This document shows positions 59,498 to 64,000 of a DNA stretch of 64,000 nucleotides, one piece after another. The notes under the pieces are model-generated. The model saw only the letters and a program-made list of their open reading frames with translations. It did not search any database and was not told where the DNA came from. This DNA is from SHAN690 sp040221375 (GTDB taxonomy: Bacteria > Bacteroidota > Bacteroidia > Flavobacteriales_G > Salibacteraceae), in the NCBI GenBank assembly GCA_040221375.1, contig JAVKEP010000103.1, forward strand, positions 15,068-79,067, written 5' to 3'. The position numbers and the translations under genes are program-made. Position 1 is the stretch's first letter. Every line of letters begins with the position of its first letter.

Positions 59498-60742
59498 ATG
59501 AAGGATATTTTTGAGAAAATCCGCGAAAACCGCGGACCCTTGGGTCAGTACAGTCAAGTAGGTCACGGCTATTTCTTCTTTCCCAAATTAGAAGGGCCAA
59601 TATCTAATAAGATGATTTTCAGAGAGAAGGAAGTGTTGACTTGGAGTCTCAACAACTACTTAGGCCTCGCGAATCACCCCGAAGTCAGGAAGGCAGATGC
59701 AGATGCTGCTGCTGAGTGGGGACTGGCGTATCCGATGGGAGCGCGAATGATGTCGGGAAACTCCAACCATCACGAACAGCTGGAAAACGAACTTTCATCG
59801 TACATGGGCAAGGAAGACACGATTCTTCTCAACTTTGGCTACCAAGGGATGTCCTCAACGATTGATGCGCTTGTTGACAGAAATGATGTGATTGTGTACG
59901 ACAGCGAATCACACGCGTGCATCATGGATGGAATGCGTATGCACGTAGGAAAACGATTCGTGTATCAGCACAACGACATGAACAGCTTGAAGGTGCAGTT
60001 AGAACGCGCAACCAAGTTGGTTGAGAATACCACGGGTGGAATTTTAGTGATCACTGAAGGTGTTTTCGGAATGGCAGGTGATCAAGGTAAATTGAAGGAA
60101 ATCGTAGATCTGAAATCCGATTACAACTTCCGCCTATTTGTGGATGATGCACACGGCATCGGAACGATGGGCCCGACCGGAGCAGGAACAGGAGAAGAGC
60201 AAGGTTGCATGGACGGCATCGATGTTTATTTTGGAACCTTCGCGAAGTCCTTCGCCCTCATCGGGGGTTTTATTTCAAGCGAAGAAAAAATCATTGAATA
60301 CCTACGGTACAACACCCGCTCTCAAATTTTTGCAAAATCTCTTCCGATGCCATTGGTCATCGGTGCGTTGAAGCGTCTCGAGTTGATGCGCACGGATCCC
60401 ACGCACAAGGAAAACCTATGGAAGATTGTCAACTCATTACAAAGCAAGTTGTTGGCCAATGGGTTCAACCTCGGTCGAACGAATTCACCAGTAACACCGG
60501 TTTTCTTGAGCGGAGGACCATTCGAAGCCGCTAACGTCATTCTCGACCTACGTGAAAATCATGGAATTTTCTGTTCCATGGTGATATATCCAGTCGTACC
60601 GAAAGATACCATCATGCTTCGATTGATTCCTACGGCAGTGCACACGGAAGAAGATGTGAACTACACAATTGAAATATTCAAGAAAGTAAAAGACAAACTT
60701 GAAAACGGCCATTATGCAAAAGACAAAATCGTCTATGCTTAA
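59498..60742 (+). CDS. spt: Serine palmitoyltransferase-like alpha-oxoamine synthase
   Basis: This 414-residue PLP enzyme belongs to the alpha-oxoamine synthases. PLP ligands are visible: His139 in SESHACIMDG, Asp217 and His219 in VDDAHGIGTMG, and the Schiff-base Lys250 in FGTFAKSFALIGGF. GHGYFFFPKLEGP and TWSLNNYLGLANHPEVRKAD are typical of the Bacteroidota group identified as serine palmitoyltransferase, which condenses serine with acyl-CoA to start sphingolipid synthesis. Glycine C-acetyltransferase and BioF are close relatives, but their context is absent. It has its own promoter and terminator, so is monocistronic. Two SDR genes at 26305-28135 could supply a later reductase (inference). 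Confidence 0.85.
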   Translation: MKDIFEKIRENRGPLGQYSQVGHGYFFFPKLEGPISNKMIFREKEVLTWSLNNYLGLANHPEVRKADADAAAEWGLAYPMGARMMSGNSNHHEQLENELSSYMGKEDTILLNFGYQGMSSTIDALVDRNDVIVYDSESHACIMDGMRMHVGKRFVYQHNDMNSLKVQLERATKLVENTTGGILVITEGVFGMAGDQGKLKEIVDLKSDYNFRLFVDDAHGIGTMGPTGAGTGEEQGCMDGIDVYFGTFAKSFALIGGFISSEEKIIEYLRYNTRSQIFAKSLPMPLVIGALKRLELMRTDPTHKENLWKIVNSLQSKLLANGFNLGRTNSPVTPVFLSGGPFEAANVILDLRENHGIFCSMVIYPVVPKDTIMLRLIPTAVHTEEDVNYTIEIFKKVKDKLENGHYAKDKIVYA

Positions 60743-60764
60743 TCGCTAAGTACTCTTAATTTAG

Positions 60765-60789
60765 GGCCGGTCTTGAACCGGCCTTTTTT
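60765..60789 (+). terminator. Terminator of the spt-like gene
   Basis: GGCCGGT and ACCGGCC form a perfect 7-bp stem with a CTTGA loop, followed by six T. Confidence 0.92.
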
Positions 60790-60827
60790 ATTTTCGATCA
60801 TACATAAAAACATAATTCGCAAGTACA

Positions 60828-61679
60828 ATGAAGAAAATCTATTCCATCCTAGTAGCAACTCTGATCGCCACAGGAATCAGCGCACAAGACTTACCAAAAC
60901 CGAGTCCTTCCGCTAAAGTAGAACAACGCGTAGGTCTGACTGATATTTCGGTGACTTACTCCCGTCCCGGCGTGAAGGGCCGCGAGATCTGGGGTGACTT
61001 AGTTCCTTACAACGAACTTTGGAGGGCTGGAGCTAACAAAGCCACCCTATTCTCAACGAGCTCGGACATTACCATCCAAGGCCAATCTTTGGCAAAAGGA
61101 GACTACTCTTTATTTATCATCCCGAACGAAAACGCAGAGTGGACGATGATTTGGAACAAGGAGACCGAATTGTGGGGTGAAGGCGATTACAAGAAGGAAA
61201 ACGACGCCCTTCGTATCAACGTACCGGCCGAGAGCGTCCCTGAAATCACTGAACGTCTAGAGTACCGTTTTATGGACATCGACATGTCAACGGCTCACTT
61301 CGCAATGGACTGGGCGGGGAAACGCCTTCATGTGGCCATTGACGCCGATCCATCTGCCCAAGCCATAATGAACATTGAGCAGGCGATCAAGGACTCAAAG
61401 CCTGAAGACTTGTGGCGTGTTTACCGCAATGCGGCCAGCTATGCCGAGGACAACAACATGACCAAAAAGGGATTGGAGTGGATTGCTAAATCTGTGGAGC
61501 TTAAAAAAGACAGCTGGTACAGCTATTGGGTCTACGGTTCAATATTGGCCCAGAACAATGAGTTCAAAAAAGCCATAGAAATGGGCAAGAAATCGATTAA
61601 AGTCGGAAACGAAACCGACGAAAACTTCGACTATACGGATCGAATCCAAGCCGACATTGACAAATGGTCTAAAAAGTAG
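60828..61679 (+). CDS. DUF2911 exported protein
   Basis: This 283-residue protein has a signal peptide (IYSILVATLIATGISAQ). The DUF2911 domain occupies about 25-170: DISVTYSRPGVKGREIWG, LVPYNELWRAGANKATLFST and KGDYSLFIIPNENAEWTMIW. Residues 180-283 form a helical repeat region with WRVYRNAASYAEDNNMTKKG and LEWIAKSVELKKDSWY, TPR-like. The family is common in Bacteroidota and its role is unknown. It lies between two strong terminators, so is a single-gene unit. Confidence 0.92.
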   Translation: MKKIYSILVATLIATGISAQDLPKPSPSAKVEQRVGLTDISVTYSRPGVKGREIWGDLVPYNELWRAGANKATLFSTSSDITIQGQSLAKGDYSLFIIPNENAEWTMIWNKETELWGEGDYKKENDALRINVPAESVPEITERLEYRFMDIDMSTAHFAMDWAGKRLHVAIDADPSAQAIMNIEQAIKDSKPEDLWRVYRNAASYAEDNNMTKKGLEWIAKSVELKKDSWYSYWVYGSILAQNNEFKKAIEMGKKSIKVGNETDENFDYTDRIQADIDKWSKK

Positions 61680-61693
61680 AACATGCATCAAAT

Positions 61694-61726
61694 AAAAAAA
61701 GGGGGATCAGCTGATCCCCCTTTTTT
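61694..61726. terminator. Bidirectional terminator with perfect 10-bp palindrome
   Basis: GGGGGATCAG immediately followed by CTGATCCCCC is a perfect inverted repeat, flanked by seven A on the left and six T on the right. It ends both DUF2911 and the converging FKBP gene. Confidence 0.92.
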
Positions 61727-61745
61727 ATGTCTAAATTTTTCGGAA

Positions 61746-62522
61746 TTATTCAACCTTAAGCAGCTCCACGTCAAATATGAGTGTTTCCCCTGGACCAATC
61801 ATTTGGCCAGCTCCTTTCTCACCGTACGCGAGGTCACTCGGTATGTAGAGTCGGTACTTCGAACCGGGTGTCATCAGCTGTAGGCCTTCTGTCCAGCCTT
61901 TTATTACCTGATTCAGCCCAAACGTGGCTGGTTGACCGCGTTTGTAGCTGCTGTCAAATACGCTTCCATCCAGCAACCGACCTTCATAGTGAACGGTAAC
62001 TTTACTCGTCGCTTGCGGTTTGGCGCCCGACCCTTCGCTGAGCACTTCGTATTGAAGTCCGCTTTCTGTCGTCTTGACCTCCGGACGCTTCGCGTTCTTC
62101 TCCAGATAAGCCAAGCCATCTTTTTTGGCCGCGGCTGCGCGTTCCTGCATCATTCTGCCTATGTACTCGTTGAGGTATTGTTGGGCTTGTTCGCTACTCA
62201 TCTCTGGTTCTCCACCAAACATGGCATCGTTGACTCCTTTCGCCAGCGCCGCGTAGTTGATTCCCTTGATGCCCTGAGCCTTAAAACTCTCTCCGAACGA
62301 AATACCGAAGGCGTAGCTCAACTTGTCTATGTCCTTGTTCAAATCCACAGAAGACCCGTACATGTTGATCAGCATTTCTTGGTTGCTCAATACGGTTTCA
62401 ATCTTTTGGTCGGTTTCAGCCTGCTTTTGAAGCATCTCATCCTGCTTGGGAGCGGTGGCTTTTTGTGCCATTGCTCCAATAGAACATCCAATCATTCCTA
62501 TTATTACAATTACCTTCTTCAT
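61746..62522 (-). CDS. Exported FKBP-type peptidyl-prolyl isomerase
   Basis: This 258-residue protein has a signal peptide (KKVIVIIGMIGCSIGAMAQ), an N-terminal dimerisation domain of the FKBP_N kind (about 75-150, LSYAFGISFGESFKAQGIKG), and a C-terminal FKBP domain: VTVHYEGRLLDGSVFDSSY, VIKGWTEGLQLMTPGSKY and IPSDLAYGEKGAG. It resembles Mip and FkpA, which fold proteins in the periplasm. The ATG at 62522 opens the signal; longer readings put it internally. It lies four bases after the TerB/J-domain gene, in operon. Confidence 0.95.
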   Translation of the reverse strand: MKKVIVIIGMIGCSIGAMAQKATAPKQDEMLQKQAETDQKIETVLSNQEMLINMYGSSVDLNKDIDKLSYAFGISFGESFKAQGIKGINYAALAKGVNDAMFGGEPEMSSEQAQQYLNEYIGRMMQERAAAAKKDGLAYLEKNAKRPEVKTTESGLQYEVLSEGSGAKPQATSKVTVHYEGRLLDGSVFDSSYKRGQPATFGLNQVIKGWTEGLQLMTPGSKYRLYIPSDLAYGEKGAGQMIGPGETLIFDVELLKVE

Positions 62523-62526
62523 CTCT

Positions 62527-63252
62527 CTATTTCTGTTTTGATAGTTTTTCATATGCTTCTTGAACTTGATTAAACTTTTCGCGCGCAGCTTTAATGACGT
62601 CCTCACCGACATCTCCCAGGCGGTCTGGGTGGTATTTTTTCGCCATTCTTCTATAAGCGGTCTTGATCTCTTGTTGCGTAGCTCCTTTTTCTATTTCGAG
62701 GATGCGGTAATGCCGATCGGTATCCATGTCGTACATCGCTTCCAATGATTCCAAATCTTTCTGAGAGATTCGTAGTAAACGGGCAATGTGCATAACCGCT
62801 TCCCACTCAGCTTTATGGAGTTCACCGTCTGCATTGGCGATGCCCAATAAGAAGTGCATCAATTGCAAGCGTTGGGGGTGACTCATAAAAGCGTCGATCT
62901 GACGGCAAACTGCGGCCAGCGGAATTTCTTTGGTCAGCAGGTCCTTCAACACACGTAGCTGTTCGAGGGCCTTTTGTTCTCCGAACTGAGCCACCAAAAA
63001 TTGCTTGACGTAGCTCAACTCCGATTTCAGGACTTTCCCATCTGCCTTCATCACTGAAGCAGCGAGAACCAACAGACTAACGGCAAAATCGCCTGGTTGG
63101 GTTGTTCTTCCTTCGAATGCACCCGGTCTAGAAACCTCGAGGGTAGCATTGTCCCATAGGTAACCCAATGAAAATCCTACAAGTCCACCAATAGGACCTC
63201 CAAAGGTCCACCCTAGCGCACCTCCCAACCATTTTGCATACTTCTTTGCCAT
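62527..63252 (-). CDS. TerB/J-domain protein (DjlA-like)
   Basis: This 241-residue protein starts with a glycine-rich hydrophobic segment (WLGGALGWTFGGPIGGLVGF), probably membrane-bound. A TerB-like helical domain follows at about 55-165 with SVMKADGKVLKSELSYVKQF and GIANADGELHKAEWEAV. A J domain ends it (about 175-241): HYRILEIEKGATQQEIKTAY then KKYHPDRLGD, with the HPD motif intact. This matches DjlA, which stimulates DnaK. A TATATTTG promoter box lies at 63264-63271 on the same strand. The ATG at 63252 is preferred. Confidence 0.93.
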   Translation of the reverse strand: MAKKYAKWLGGALGWTFGGPIGGLVGFSLGYLWDNATLEVSRPGAFEGRTTQPGDFAVSLLVLAASVMKADGKVLKSELSYVKQFLVAQFGEQKALEQLRVLKDLLTKEIPLAAVCRQIDAFMSHPQRLQLMHFLLGIANADGELHKAEWEAVMHIARLLRISQKDLESLEAMYDMDTDRHYRILEIEKGATQQEIKTAYRRMAKKYHPDRLGDVGEDVIKAAREKFNQVQEAYEKLSKQK

Positions 63253-63301
63253 CGTAAGGGCGCCAAATATAATTGTTAACATTGCGGCGAGCCCGTGTCA
63301 A

Positions 63302-63724
63302 ATGCCAAAGGTTTTTAAATACCATCCTCCGCCCATCCCATCCGCTGGGGTCTACTACTTTACATCCGGTGCTGGAGTTGACTATGAGGTAAGGTTTGGA
63401 AGAAAGCAAGGAAACATCCTATCCTCAAACATTGTATTCGGCGTATTGAATGACGAGTACGATGGTGAAGAATATGCACTGACGCACAAAGGTGAATTCT
63501 ATTCTGTGATGGCAACACTAGAAGCGATCATTAGCGACTTTCGAAGCAAAAATCCAAACGTACATACGTTTGAGTTTTCGGGTGAGCCAAGGGACGAGGA
63601 AGAAAAGTTGAACACGCCTACCAAACGCACCCTTCTCTACTTAAAGTACGCCAAGCAAATCTTTCCTCCACTTGAGTGGAGGCATACTTTAGCAGGGAAC
63701 AAAGTTTCAATCGAAAGATTGTAA
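63302..63724 (+). CDS. Hypothetical protein
   Basis: This 140-residue protein has no signal peptide or membrane segment. It is an alpha/beta protein with VYYFTSGAGVDYEVRFGRK, NIVFGVLNDEYDGEEYALTH and FEFSGEPRDEEEKLNTPTKR. Small cytosolic proteins of this shape, including the F-x-x-S-G-E-P...K-R-T-x-L-Y pattern, recur in Bacteroidota and in phage-like genomes, but I know no function. It is divergent from the TerB/J-domain gene with about 50 bases between. Confidence 0.65.
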   Translation: MPKVFKYHPPPIPSAGVYYFTSGAGVDYEVRFGRKQGNILSSNIVFGVLNDEYDGEEYALTHKGEFYSVMATLEAIISDFRSKNPNVHTFEFSGEPRDEEEKLNTPTKRTLLYLKYAKQIFPPLEWRHTLAGNKVSIERL

Positions 63725-63752
63725 TCCGATTCGGATAATTCTTCTAAACGTT

Positions 63753-63760
63753 TACTTTTG
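63753..63760 (+). promoter_or_regulatory. Promoter -7 element of tRNA-Ser
   Basis: TACTTTTG is an exact TAnnTTTG match 15 bases before the tRNA 5' end, so transcription would start just upstream of the mature tRNA. Confidence 0.6.
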
Positions 63761-63774
63761 CGCACCCATAATCA

Positions 63775-63864
<90 letters not shown>

Positions 63865-63877
63865 ACCGAGGACGAGG

Positions 63878-63899
63878 ACGCCCCGACAGGGGCGTTTTT
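63878..63899 (+). terminator. Terminator after tRNA-Ser
   Basis: ACGCCCC and GGGGCGT form a 7-bp stem with a GACA loop, followed by TTTTC just 13 bases after the tRNA end. Confidence 0.85.
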
Positions 63900-64000
63900 C
63901 GTTTCAAGCGGTCTGAGCCAAGCTCGCTTGAGTGAAAGAGCGATTGAAACGAAATCTGCGCTGAGCATCAGCGCTCCGAGTGAAGGTTGGGACCTCCCCC
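63900..64000. other. Non-coding post-tRNA segment with inverted repeats
   Basis: After the terminator there is no credible reading frame. An inverted repeat, CGTTTCAA at 63899-63906 and TTGAAACG at 63944-63951, brackets about 38 bases. A second dyad, CTGCGCTGAGCATCAGCGCTCC, follows. The window ends with ACCTCCCCC, close to the start of the 3' end of the tRNA (ATCCCCCTCT). A tandem array of tRNA-tail repeats may begin here, but the edge cuts it off. Confidence 0.4.

Overview
The window looks like an ordinary chromosomal segment of a free-living, aerobic member of the Bacteroidota, most likely order Flavobacteriales (inference from gene content; no rRNA gene is present to confirm it). Markers include two secreted beta-propeller proteins with type IX secretion C-terminal sorting tails (16811-18241 and 18871-21624), the conserved bamD-rpoZ-coaBC-DUF4835 block (56081-59362), DUF1573, DUF2911, DUF3108, DUF4199 and DUF4835 proteins, a fused isobutyryl-CoA mutase IcmF, a serine palmitoyltransferase-like enzyme, and Bacteroidota-style promoters (TTTG, about 19 bases, TAnnTTTG). 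I see no prophage, transposase, CRISPR array or defence island.

Layout. 1-5.7 kb: a secreted protein cut by the left edge, pterin dehydratase phhB with a WD40 protein, DUF1304, a GNAT acetyltransferase translationally coupled to a secreted zinc nuclease/phospholipase-like enzyme, and gcvT. 5.7-9.1 kb: surface-sugar genes (GT4 glycosyltransferase, UDP-sugar epimerase, GT2 glycosyltransferase) separated by an intergenic dispersed-repeat candidate. 9.1-11.9 kb: a SulP anion transporter converging on a beta-carbonic anhydrase that carries an in-frame TAA. 12-23.6 kb: methyltransferase, TerB protein, metallo-beta-lactamase-fold hydrolase, small envelope proteins, the two type IX cargo proteins flanking a CxxCH lipoprotein, and a RibD/DHFR-like reductase. 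23.6-28.1 kb: a coupled pair made of a secreted protein with four glycogen-binding-like (CBM48/AMPK) modules and a double-DTG aspartic protease, followed by two short-chain dehydrogenases.

28-38.6 kb: IcmF, a membrane GT-C glycosyltransferase with a methyltransferase, then a likely sulfur-handling operon (SQR-like flavoprotein, TusE/DsrC-like protein, DsrE-like protein) with an exact TGTGA-N6-TCACA palindrome upstream and a strong terminator, then a GT2-DUF4199 pair. 38.6-44.6 kb: the SRP RNA gene, a DUF1573/coiled-coil/SPOR-like envelope protein, an aldo-keto reductase with an in-frame TAG, aat, an rRNA m5C methyltransferase and a 2Fe-2S ferredoxin. 44.6-53.8 kb: a minus-strand run of envelope and housekeeping genes (DUF3108, DUF1573, C-terminal processing protease, phosphodiesterase, two SPOR-like proteins, LOG hydrolase). 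54-64 kb: a TolB-like lipoprotein, ClpP, a response regulator, the bamD block, serine palmitoyltransferase, DUF2911, an FKBP isomerase, a TerB/J-domain protein, and tRNA-Ser(GCT) at the right end.

The observations most worth a second look are the four-module CBM48 protein with its coupled aspartic protease; the sulfur operon with its palindrome; two conserved enzymes each broken by one stop codon where glutamate is expected (both explicable by a G-to-T change); and a shared SPOR-like tail on three otherwise unrelated envelope proteins.
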